The notes beneath the pieces were generated by a model. That model was given only the letters and a program-made list of their open reading frames with translations. It was not told where the DNA came from and did not search any database. The translations under genes and the position numbers were made by a program. A stretch of 64,000 nt of DNA, from contig JALQBC010000009.1 in the NCBI GenBank assembly GCA_023375675.1, forward strand, positions 124,001 to 188,000, read 5' to 3'. Source of the stretch: Cytospora piceicola (taxonomy: Eukaryota; Ascomycota; Sordariomycetes; Diaporthales; Cytosporaceae). Numbering within the stretch: the first letter of the stretch is position 1; every line of letters begins with the position of its first letter. Shown one piece after another: positions 12,614 to 22,100 of this stretch.

Positions 12614-13123
12614 TCGTCGTCTCATCAATGTGCCGAGGTTGATTCCTTGCTCCATATTAAATCATGTATCAATCAATCAATCGATCGACCTACCTACCTA
12701 GCTACATATCTCTCCTATCGAATGGCTACATATATGTATATATATATATATATATATCTACCTAGGTAGGTATAAACTATTAACCATCAAGGCTATTATT
12801 ATCTAGGTATATCCATGACTATCAAGTACCTAACGTAGCTGCTACATGCTTCAGAGGTACATGTGCCTTGGGGCCCCGCTAATACCCGCCGTTGCTTAAT
12901 CTTTTAGAGCGCCGAAAATGGATCCAGCCGCTGGCCAAGCCAACCCCAAAACTTTAGCAGTAAATCCCCCGAGCCCGAAAATTCGGGAGCCGGACGTTCG
13001 AAACGCCTTTTCTTTTACGTCTCTTTGTCCCCTTGATCCAATCAGAAAACTGCAAGTGGAGCCCCTCAAGGCAGTTTCTGGGTAGAATTTCATAAACTTC
13101 ATCTGTGCAGAGTAGGGGGAATA
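12059..13123. promoter_or_regulatory. divergent upstream region of NMO and fol1
   Basis: This 1,065-bp gap separates two outward-facing start codons. It contains two (CA)n tracts, the GATC/AATC-rich run at about 12665-12690, a TA-rich run and a cluster of ACCTACCTA/CTAGGTAGG motifs at about 12690-12830. No gene is visible in it. Confidence 0.6.
12564..12611. repeat. (CA)n microsatellite, 24 units
   Basis: An uninterrupted CA run of 48 nt in the NMO/fol1 divergent region. A shorter CA tract lies at about 12306-12322. Confidence 0.97.
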
Positions 13124-13242
13124 ATGACAAGGTTTCCGGTCTTTTCGATACGCTCCTGTTCGACTCGGTTAAGTAGTCATGCATCAAGAAACACAGCGAG
13201 GTCAGCAACGGTCCAGATCCGGCTGTCAGCACCCGCGGTAGT

Positions 13243-13277
<35 letters not shown>

Positions 13278-14526
13278 CCAATCCTTCAAACCCCTTTTCA
13301 ACTTCCAGTCGACGGCTCTCTCATCAGGACCCCAAAGCCTTCACTCGATATACCCTGCCCACGTCAATCCGGATAGATCGTGCCGGAGAAATGGCGGCTG
13401 ATAGCCCCAAGCGAGCCAGGACGGCGTACGTCGCCCTGGGAAGCAACCTTGGCGATCGCATCGCTGAGATCGAGAAGGCCTGCCGGGAGATGGACGCAAG
13501 AGGCATCAGGGTGAAGAGGACTAGTAGTTTATGGGAGACAGAGCCCATGTACTTCACCGAACAGGACCGTTTCGTCAATGGCGTATGCGAAGTATGTTGA
13601 CTATATTCGCTTCTACCTACTCTGTGAGAGGAAGAAAATCGACCAATGGACTTACACGGAACAGGTCGAGACCACACTGGAGCCCTTGGAGCTGTTGGAT
13701 CAACTCCAGGAAATCGAGATCTCAATGGGTCGCAAGAAGCTGATCGACAAGGGGCCACGGAATATTGATCTCGATATTCTGCTTTATGAGGACCAGACGG
13801 TGGATCATGAGAGGCTTCAAATCCCACATATTGGCATCCCGGAGCGGGAGTTTGTACTCCGCCCGCTGGCAGAGTGAGTACCACCCTCCCTACTACATGT
13901 GTACGTACCTATGTGGCTAACACGGACCAGACTCATACCAAACAAGTCTATATACCCAACAAAACCATGGAAGCTTACCCAGGACTACCTCAACGAGCTT
14001 CCGCCCTCATCACCACCTCTGACCACCCTCACCCCCTTATCTGTCACCCAGAAACCACTCCAGGCCCTCACACCCTCCCGGAAAACCCACGTCATGGCCA
14101 TCCTCAACATGACCCCCGACTCCTTCTCCGACGGCGGCTCCAACACGACGCCGTCCGGGGCCGCATCCCCCCTCGCAGACACCATCCGGTCCTTCATCGC
14201 CTCGGGGGCGACCATGATCGACGTGGGCGGCCAGTCCACGGCCCCCAAGCGGCCCGAGGTCACGGCCGAGGAGGAGATGGCCCGCGTCGTGCCCGCCGTG
14301 GAGCTCATCCGCTCCATCCCCGAGGCCCGGGACGTCCTCGTCAGCGTCGACACGTACCGCGCCTCGGTGGCCGAGGCCGCCGTCGCCGCCGGCGCCGACA
14401 TCATCAACGACGTGTCGGCGGGCGCCATGGACCCGGACATGCTGCCCGCCATGGCGAGGCTGGGCAAGACGGTCTGCCTGATGCACATGCGGGGCACCCC
14501 GGCCACGATGAGCAGCCTGAACGACT

Positions 14527-14576
<50 letters not shown>

Positions 14577-15008
14577 TCCGGCAGCGAGAGCGACGAGGAG
14601 GGGCTTGCCGGCGCCGGCCCCGCGGGCGACGGCCTGATCCCGACCATCGCGCGGGAGCTCCTGGGGCGGGTGGCGGCGGCCGAGGCGGCGGGCGTCCGGA
14701 GGTGGCGCGTCATCCTGGACCCGGGGCTGGGGTTCGCCAAGCTCGGGGAGCAGAACCTGCAGATCCTGCGGCGGCTGGGCGAGCTGCGGGCGTGGCCGGG
14801 GCTGCAGGGCCTGCCGTGGCTGGTGGGCTCGAGCCGGAAGAGCTTCATCGGCAAGGTCACGGGGGTGGCGAGGCCGGCGGAGCGGATCTGGGGCACGGCG
14901 GCGACGGTGGCGGCCGCGGTGGAGGGCGGGGCCGACGTCGTGAGGGTGCACGACGTCGAGGAGATGGGGCAGGTGGTCAGGATGTCGGATGCCATCTGGA
15001 GGTATTGA
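13124..15008 (+). CDS. fol1: bifunctional folate-synthesis protein: HPPK-DHPS
   Basis: Carries two successive steps of folate synthesis: pyrophosphorylation of 6-hydroxymethyl-dihydropterin and its condensation with p-aminobenzoate. Exons 13124-13591, 13665-13873 and 13931-15008 join in frame to 584 residues. HPPK (about residues 100-235) shows YVALGSNLGDR, SLWETEPMYF, DRFVNGVCEVET and the metal-binding block GPRNIDLDILLY. DHPS follows with VMAILNMTPDSFSDGG, ATMIDVGGQST, VSVDTYRA, DIINDVSAG, LMHMRGTP, ILDPGLGFAK and VGSSRKSFIG, so all pterin/pABA-site blocks are present. The first 90 residues are Ser/Arg-rich without the DHNA aldolase domain found in the three-domain Fol1 of yeast. They look like a mitochondrial presequence. 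An in-frame ATG at 13391 just before HPPK could give a cytosolic form. Two AGC-type serine repeats are described separately. Confidence 0.94.
13243..13277 (+). repeat. coding (CAG)n tract, read as poly-serine
   Basis: About eleven perfect CAG units, read in the AGC frame as serine, in the presequence-like N-terminus of the HPPK-DHPS protein. Length variation here would probably be tolerated. Confidence 0.95.
14528..14576 (+). repeat. coding (CAG)n tract inside the DHPS domain
   Basis: About sixteen perfect CAG units read as AGC serine codons, followed by Ser/Glu/Asp/Gly-rich residues. It lies after LMHMRGTPATMSSLNDY and before the helix leading to ILDPGLGFAK, so it must form an exposed loop in the TIM barrel. 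Confidence 0.95.
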
Positions 15009-15314
15009 GCTCGGGTTTGAGGTTCAGGTTGAGGTTCGCGGGGTTGCCATGTATGGTTTGGGGCAAGGAAGATGTAGCCCCCTGGAGGTGACAGTCATGG
15101 CGGCGAGGTCGATGGACTGCTAGCATGATGAGCGAGCATCTATAGATCTCGATGGAGAACTAGAAACTCGTAGAATTCCCTAATGAATAGAAAAAGAACA
15201 AAAGGCACCACAGACACCTGTATCTAGTGCGCTAGAAGCCAAGGAAAAGGACAAAACATAAACAAAGCCAGAATAACAATGATCCATGTGAGGAAGAAAA
15301 AAAGAAGGAAAGGC

Positions 15315-15345
15315 AAAAAGAGTTCGGCCGCGCATTTGCGCGGCC
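15315..15345 (-). terminator. hairpin plus T-run, putative Pol III end
   Basis: On the minus strand a perfect 9-bp stem made from GGCCGCGCA and its complement, with a 2-nt loop (15345-15326), is followed by GAACTC and TTTTT (15319-15315). Pol III stops at such T-runs. Confidence 0.45.
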
Positions 15346-15483
15346 TACATCTCTGTCTCCGAGAGGGAGCTTCGGGGGGGCGGTGGCCCCCCGGTTATGA
15401 TCAACTCCTAGAACGCCGTAGACACGCTCCCTGTACAGGGTGGCGGACACTGTCACGTCTCCGGAGGAATAATAATATTGGGT

Positions 15484-15494
15484 GGCTCGAACTC
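15484..15494 (-). promoter_or_regulatory. Pol III B-box
   Basis: GAGTTCGAGCC on the minus strand matches the B-box GGTTCGANNCC except for A in place of the first or second G. Confidence 0.45.
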
Positions 15495-15542
15495 AGGCGT
15501 CCAGGGCGGTGGCTTATTGATAAGGAGGGCGAAGCGCCTTTA

Positions 15543-15553
15543 CCACTACACCA
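15543..15553 (-). promoter_or_regulatory. Pol III A-box
   Basis: TGGTGTAGTGG on the minus strand matches the internal tRNA A-box consensus (TRGYNNARNGG) at every position. Confidence 0.5.
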
Positions 15554-16664
15554 CCGCCCGGTGATGCAACTAGGGAATGGTTTGGTTTATAAGGGCAGGG
15601 CTGGCTGCTGGTGAAGTGGGAGCTGGGCACGTGCCGCCGTGGGTGTGAGAGGTGTTGTGGATGGACAACGGCCCTCCCAAAAGCTGGGCCATGCTGTTAA
15701 TCCAAGTCTCTTTGACGACAGCACTGACATGCTTACTTGAAGGTCGACGAGGAGAGAGGTTGAGCCTCCTGAAGCGTTATGGGTATGTCTTGGGTAATAT
15801 ACGCGAGTCTTTCCAAGTTGGTAGCCAGGTAGTTGTCGTGTGTGCCTTGGTTCTTTCCCATGCTATAGCTACACTCTTGCGATACCTACTTTCTTGATCT
15901 GGGGTACTATAGCGATGCCGTCTTTGACAGCACATGCGGTAAGACACAAGCCAAGAGCCCAGTATCAACGTTGGGAGCCCAGCCAAAGTGCCCCGGAATC
16001 TAACTTGGTTCGAACCTAAGAGTATGGAAACTTGCATCCCTATGTTGCCGATATCCAAGCCCGTTGCTAGTCATTCCAGAGATAGCATGGGATATAGAAT
16101 ATCGCGGACAGGCTCCTAGAAGGGCTGATTCGTGGCCGATGAACTTCGCTCCTCTGGAACTGGGCACAGAAGCCCGTCCCACGCTCATGGTATCCATGTT
16201 TATCAGCCGGGTTAAGCTTCATAAGGCTCCAAGTCCATTTTAGAAGGAGAAAACATCCGCTGGGAATCGAAGTGATGTATCAATAGGTTCCGTTCGTAAT
16301 AATGAAAATCGCATGATCCACCTCTCCCGTTCTAGGACATATCTAGATGCATGGCGAAAAGCAGAGGAAGGGTGTACTCTTCTATGCACTGTACTCAACG
16401 AGAAAATATTTCTTGCGGGCCATCTGGAAGCGGGACCTGGGGTTTGGTCCAAGAGTGACTCGATTGTTACTTCCCGTCAGCTACATATATGTGCAGAAGT
16501 AGACCCATCACTCTATTACCAGTGGAAGACTTTTGAGGAATAGTCGGAAGAGATACGGTAAACAAGGGCTCCAACAACGGGAAGTCGCACGAATGCCACT
16601 TCACCTTCAACAAGCGTAACCCCTTAGGATGGATGTGCATCCACATGTCCATTGATATATGTAC

Positions 16665-18420
16665 CTAGTCATCATCCAACCCCCTATCGGCCTCAACAGT
16701 CACAAACCGGCCCCTACCAGCCCGCCTGACCCTGATCGCCCTCTCCACACCCCTCGCCTTCCTGATCACCTCTCTATACTTCTCAGCATTGCCAGCATCG
16801 TCCCTCGGCGGCGGCGCGTACCCGGTCGTCAGCACGAGGTTCTCCACCTTGCCCCAGTCGCCAACCCAGTCGACCTTGTCACGCTGGCCGCCCTCCAGGT
16901 CCACGCTGGTCGTGAGGGCCTCGAACCACGGCGCGCAGCCCGTGAGTTCGAGGTACTCGAGGCCGTAGAGGCTCCGGCTCAGCCTCCGCAGGATCAGGAC
17001 CGCCTCGGACCAGTCGCCGTCGAGCGAGTGGCTGTACGGGTTCGTCCCGCCGTACTGGACCGTCCGGCCCTGCGCCGTCACCACCTTTGCGAACGTGGCG
17101 TTCGGCGTGAGGGACGGGGCGGGCCAGTAGGCGAGGCTGAGGTGTGTCAGGGTGGGCAGGCGGGTCGACAGGGCGAGGAGCTGCTTCCAGGAGAGGGCGG
17201 AGCTCGTCTCGGGGGTTGCGGCCAGGGACAGGTGTGTGAGGTTCGGGAGGAGGGGGCGGGGGATTGGAGTGGCGTCGGCGGTGTCCCATGATTCCAGAAG
17301 TGTGCTTGAGGTGTCGGGCTGCGCGGGGAACAGCAAGCTCGAGAGCTCGCGGAGCTTGATTGACCTCCCAACAGATGTTGACAGATCTAGGTGAGTAATT
17401 CCCTCGTTCATGAAACTAGGACTCGGAATTGGCTCGTCTTCCTGAGCGCCATCATCCTCAGGTACTTGCGGCAAAATGACAAGCTTCAAGTCTGACAAGG
17501 ACAAGCCCGGCTCATAGAACGTGGACAGATAAGAAAGTAAAGCCATCCGGACACGGTCCGGTAGAGAGTAGAGATAATAGAGGTTGTAGGACCTCTGGTA
17601 CTCCCAGTCAAGAACCATCTTGCGCATCACAATATCCATCAGGCTCCCCTCCTCGGGCCGGTAAAGGCCAGGGAGCAGGCGGCCATCATAGTCCGCGACA
17701 GCAGAGCTGCCGAGGTCCAGCCTCTGGGCATGTCGGGACTGCGAGAGCCAGCTGCGAGGCGGCGGCGGCCCGGCAGGCAGCCTTCGACCCTGCGGGTCGA
17801 GCCTGGGGATGAAACGGTTCCGACGCCTCGGGGCTGGGGCCGGAGTCTCCGGGAGGGACAGTATCTGGCGGATGAACGGCGGCACACTGGGGGCGGCGAT
17901 CTCTGCGGCGCTGGCTGACGCCTGCTGGTCACCACCGTTCAGCCTCGTGCGCCGCAGCGAAGCCAGGAGCTGGTTCACGCTCGGCCGATCATGATCTACA
18001 GTTCCAGGAACGCCACCGCGTTAGTATTGCATAAGCATGATGGCGATGGGAGATGTGAGAGAGAGTGTGTGTGTGTGTGCGTGCGTGGATGTGTGCCTGC
18101 CATGGTAAAGGGGGCGGTTTGGAGCATGGGGAGGCGGCGGGAAAGTGCATCAGCTCCAGCAGAGTCGGCGCGAGTCTGGAAGCAGGGAACCGGGCCCTTC
18201 TGAGAGAGCAGAGGAGTAGGAGGCGGGGTGGTAACCTTGGGAATGGTGAAAGTATCGCTATGTCCTGGGTGGGCGAGGGTGTGTATGCACGTTGGGACTT
18301 GGTCTTGATTCGTAACTTACCACCATCGCTGTTGCCACCACGACCAGCCGCTGAGCTTAGAGACGCGGGAGCTGTGGACTGCGGCTTGGAGTATAGGTTC
18401 TGATGTCTTTTTTTGGGCAT
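16665..18420 (-). CDS. leucine-rich-repeat-like protein of unknown function
   Basis: I do not recognise a named family. Two exons fit: 18420-18321 (beginning MPKKRHQNLYSKPQ) and 17995-16665, joined by a 325-nt intron with a GTAAGTTACG donor and a CTGTAG acceptor, for 476 residues in frame. The N-terminus is basic and Ser/Ala/Gly-rich. Residues around 55-100 are proline/arginine-rich. From about residue 150 there are recurring leucine units such as LPDRVRMALLSYL, ITHLDLS, LPNLTHLSLA, LPTLTHLSLAYW and GLEYLELTG, spaced like degenerate leucine-rich repeats. It ends in a basic segment and an acidic tail (RGLDDD). There is no signal peptide or membrane segment. The strong codon bias and the spliced N-terminus argue that it is a real, conserved gene. 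A scaffold role would be a guess. Confidence 0.8.
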
Positions 18421-18612
18421 AACCTCAAGAGGTTACAACAGATGCCAATGCCGTAAGGAGGGTACCCGACGTGCCGTGAGAAAGGTCAGGTGAGTAGAAA
18501 GGGGGTTTGCCCGAAGTAGACTCGGTGAATGAATCAGGGGACTATAAGAGAGACAGTGACACACACACACACAGAGAGAGAGAGAGGCAGACAGACAGAC
18601 AGGCGTGACTGT

Positions 18613-18691
18613 GTGTGCCTTGGTGTGCCTTGGTGTGCCTTGGTGTGTATGTGTGCGTGTGTGTGCCTTGATGTGCCTTGATGTGCCTTGG
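18613..18691. repeat. tandem TGTGCCTTGG/TGTGCCTTGA decamers
   Basis: Two blocks of three decamer units (TGTGCCTTGG, then TGTGCCTTGA) are separated by a GT-rich spacer, upstream of the leucine-rich protein gene. Confidence 0.85.
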
Positions 18692-18829
18692 CTGTTGTGT
18701 TGTAGGCGAAACGGGGAGAAGGTTATTAGGGATGGGAGAAAACGGCAAGAGGATCCCGACGGCTACTGGCAGTTGCTTGTGAGTCAACTCTTTGGCGGGG
18801 ACCACTCGACTCGTCAAGTTTGCCCGTTC

Positions 18830-18855
18830 ATTTGCATTTGCATTTGCATTTGCAT
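18830..18855. repeat. (TTTGCA)n hexamer repeat
   Basis: About four tandem TTTGCA units followed by degenerate GAGCAT/GAGCTT repeats to about 18900. Confidence 0.9.
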
Positions 18856-18991
18856 GAGTGTGAGTATGAGCATGAGCATGAGCTTGAGCTTAAGCATGAG
18901 CAGTGAGAGAACGTGCTGTCGTCAGGATCTCACGATGACTGGTTTGATTCGGCCGAAAGAAGCGAGAAAGACTGCAGCAACTGCAGCCTAG

Positions 18992-19112
18992 ATACTTAGG
19001 TAATATGTAGATACACCACTTCACTGAATAGACTACCTACTTACTACCTACCTATCATACCTAGGTAGCTATGCAAATAGGTATCTACCCATGTACCTAG
19101 CTACCTAGGTAT
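18992..19112. repeat. CTAGGTA/TACCTAG-rich island
   Basis: Dense copies of TACCTAGGTA-like palindromic words (ACTACCTACC, ATACCTAGGTAG, GTACCTAGCTACCTAGG). Similar islands occur at about 12690-12830, 52450-52485, 57436-57500 and 58009-58135. Confidence 0.8.
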
Positions 19113-22100
19113 GACTAGAGCTCTACTCAGATGTATGTAGATGTCCACTACGGGCTGACTGACATATGGGCCTCGCGGTACGGTACGGGATTCTTATTGG
19201 TACATCACTCACCTGCCTGGTGACTACTGCGCGTACTAAGCAGACCCCTTAGTGCGTCCTGTTAGCCTGTGAGCCTAAATCAGGGCAGCTGATTGCCAGA
19301 ATACAGGGGCTCCCAGGCCTCAGGAGCCTGCCAGACGCCCACTAAAATCTATCTACATACCTAGTACATACTAGTTGACAGCCGAGCCCCACAAAACAGT
19401 CATCGTTCACTATCGGTGTGAGTGCTCTCATATACGAACGGCAAACGTTAAACATTCACGGGGAACTCGAAGACAAAGATCGTGAAGAGAACCAGTTCTC
19501 ATATCACCATAGTCTGTGTTGGAACTACTGAGATTCCCAAGTAGACAAATAGCAAGAACCAGTAGGAACAAGATCGGCGGACTCCGTGGCTCAACGGCCG
19601 TGTCCACCAACGTCCCTGCTTGAAGTGCCCAAGGCATCTCGCCAATCTACGTTCGGCAGCTTGATTTCATAGAATTCTCCCCGATCTGCAAGCTCGGGTC
19701 TGGGACCGAAGTAGAAGAGGGTCGGCGAGCATGGCGGGTGAGAGGAAAAGAGGGGTGAAGGAAGGAACAACAACAAGAACAACAACGACAACAGGAACAG
19801 GTCAAACCAGAACGTTTCCAGCCAGGCACATACAACGGCACAGTCGCCCTGCTCACCCCCCCCCCCCCACACCCCGTTGTTGCTCATTGCACCAAGATAG
19901 ACCCCCGGATCCTGCTCTCACAACTCTGGGCCGCCTGGTGTTCGCCCTTCCTCGCCTGTCGCCCCCCTCCCTGCGAGAGACTGGTTGGTTTGCACTCTGG
20001 CGGCTGCAATGGCACACCAAGGGGGAGGAGATTGGGATCTCGCGTACGTCTGTTTGGCCCTTGGCGACACCGGTCCGCATGATGTTGCTGCCTGACGGGT
20101 CACGTTTCTCGTCACGTTGACGATCAAGTGCTTGTCAGCACGCCGCCTCTTTCTATGTACTCATCCGTCAATGTGGTAGCACCGCCGGTCCTCCCCCCCC
20201 CCTCTGTCGTGCACTATCGATCCTCCCCCTGGATGGGCATGGCTGGTGGATGGCGAGACCGCCCGTGACACCTATCCCCCAAGCATTTTGCCCATCCGCC
20301 ATCGTCGGGGAAAGATTCTCTTCTTGCCCCCCCCCCCTCTTCCCCTTTCCCAGCCACCTCGTTCGCCGACGGCCCTGCTCGCTGGGGCCTTCCTATTTGC
20401 TCGTCACGGAGATGGTACCAATGTAAAAGCTCGGATGGTTTGAGGGCATACTGGAGGCGGAAGAAAGGGGGGGGGGGCGTGAAGCAAACCAGTGCGGCAA
20501 TGACGAGGGCAAATCACGTTGGCGATCACGCGTCTTCGCACAAGGAGGCCTGCGTTGCCTGAAGCATATTCCCGTTCTGGCTCACCCCTGAGACATGGTC
20601 TCGCAAGGCGTTAGCATTTCGTGCACCACCGCACCATCACCCCCCCCCCTCCTTCTTTCCCCTACTCCCCCGAGATTTCTGCGAAACGCATGGCGGCATC
20701 CTCATCATCCTGATACCCCGGATCATAACAATGACGGGCCGGCAGATTGTCTCCCATCATCCATTCCTGTGCAACCAGCAGTGAGACTGACCCATTTCCT
20801 GCTGCTGAACCACAGAGGCAATCTTGGCTGTGTGGATGGCAGCCACCTTGGCCAGATGCAGCGCGCCGGCCCCAAACCCTAGGGCCCGTAACACGTTACA
20901 ACGAACGAGTGGAGACGCAGGTCTCTGGGCGGCGGGCCAACACCAGCTACCGTTGAGTGTTCGAGACGGACGCGCGCCCAAGAGAGGGAAGTGTGTGAGA
21001 GAGTGAGAGACAGAGCCGCCCAAGATGTCATGCCTCTTGCCGGCGTCATCATGGCAACATTGTCTGGTCTGAAACAGTCTGTGGCTGCTCCACCCCCTGC
21101 CCAGAAGGCTCGGCAGTGAGGACCGTCACGATTACCAGTAGACACTCCTCTCGTCATCCAAAGAAACAGCCGTCGTCTCCTGGTGCGTACCGCCTTAGTG
21201 GAAGTCCTGCCCAGACGCACAAGAACGGCTTATTCCATGGATCGTGTTGGGTCACGACATGAAGCCCGCGGCAGTGGAGGCCCGTACTGATGAGGCATAT
21301 CGTGGCAAAGGTCACAGAAGCTTTTGTGACAATTGACTTTGACAGCGGCAGAGATATAACATGCCCCAATTTGGAAGCAGTTAGCGAACAGATACGGGAA
21401 CCTGGGGGGCCGATCTGGGAGAGGAGACGAAGGGCTCAGGCCATGTAGACTAGGGAATATCCCCTTCGTTATGATCAGGTAGGAATAGAGGTACTGTTCG
21501 GCAGATGCGTCGAAGCCGCCGCTACAGCACGAGCGAAATATGTAAGCCTCGCTTCCAGAGTACTAGTTCTCATGTATCATCCATGAACCATATAGATCCA
21601 ACATATATGTGGCTTGAATGTAACCCCTTAGGCCCACCTAATACCGTGAGGAAGCAATGAAAGCTGGGGTGAGTGATAGTTCTCTCAGTCCCGTTTTTGT
21701 CTAGTTGACAATGCTGTCGTAGATTGTTGGAAGCACGTAGGGCGACTTGTGTAACTCGCCATCTCGCTGGTACTGTGACTCGTAGTGTGGGTTTCTGATC
21801 AGGGATTGCTTCAGCCATCACCATCTGCCGAGCGTGGATCCTAGAGCATTCGGAAAGACTGCCCCCGCTGTAGTCATATATGAGAATCCATTGGCAGAAA
21901 GTCCAGGCTTAATGCTTGCTCCTGGGTTCCGGACGGAGTAATTCGTGTTTTTGGAAATCTATACCTCCCGATTCCATCTTGCCTCCGAATCTCTTTTCAA
22001 AGAGAACCAATCACTCCCTTAGACGCCTACTTGTACCGGGCTGAGGGGGTTTGTTGTAATTGTTGTTGTTGTTGGGGGGGGGGGGGCACAAGATGATAAC

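Larger units (their letters stand above)
15315..15560 (-). ncRNA. tRNA-like Pol III transcription unit (SINE-like or tRNA-derived ncRNA)
   Basis: Read on the minus strand, the unit begins CGGGCGGTGGTGTAGTGG. It contains an exact A-box (TGGTGTAGTGG) and, about 50 nt further, a B-box differing at one position (AGTTCGAGCC). It then runs about 165 nt, folds into a 9-bp GC hairpin (15326-15345) and ends in five Ts. The 5' part has tRNA-like pieces (GGCG/CGCC and CTTAT/ATAAG stems) but no cloverleaf: the 5' GGGCGGT pairs with ACCGCCC upstream of the B-box rather than after the T-arm. This fits a tRNA-derived SINE or a stand-alone Pol III RNA better than a working tRNA. A chance assembly of boxes is the main alternative. 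Confidence 0.45.
15009..16664. other. gap between fol1 and the leucine-rich protein gene
   Basis: No protein-coding gene is visible. The first part will be the fol1 3' untranslated region. The Pol III-like unit at 15315-15560 lies here on the minus strand. Nothing else recognisable was seen from 15561 to 16664. Confidence 0.6.

Noticed and set aside
13874..15091. Long alternative frames across DHPS on both strands
   Set aside because: They consist of Arg/Gly/Ala/His-rich translations and a poly-Gln or poly-Ala version of the AGC repeat. The DHPS motifs fix the true frame.
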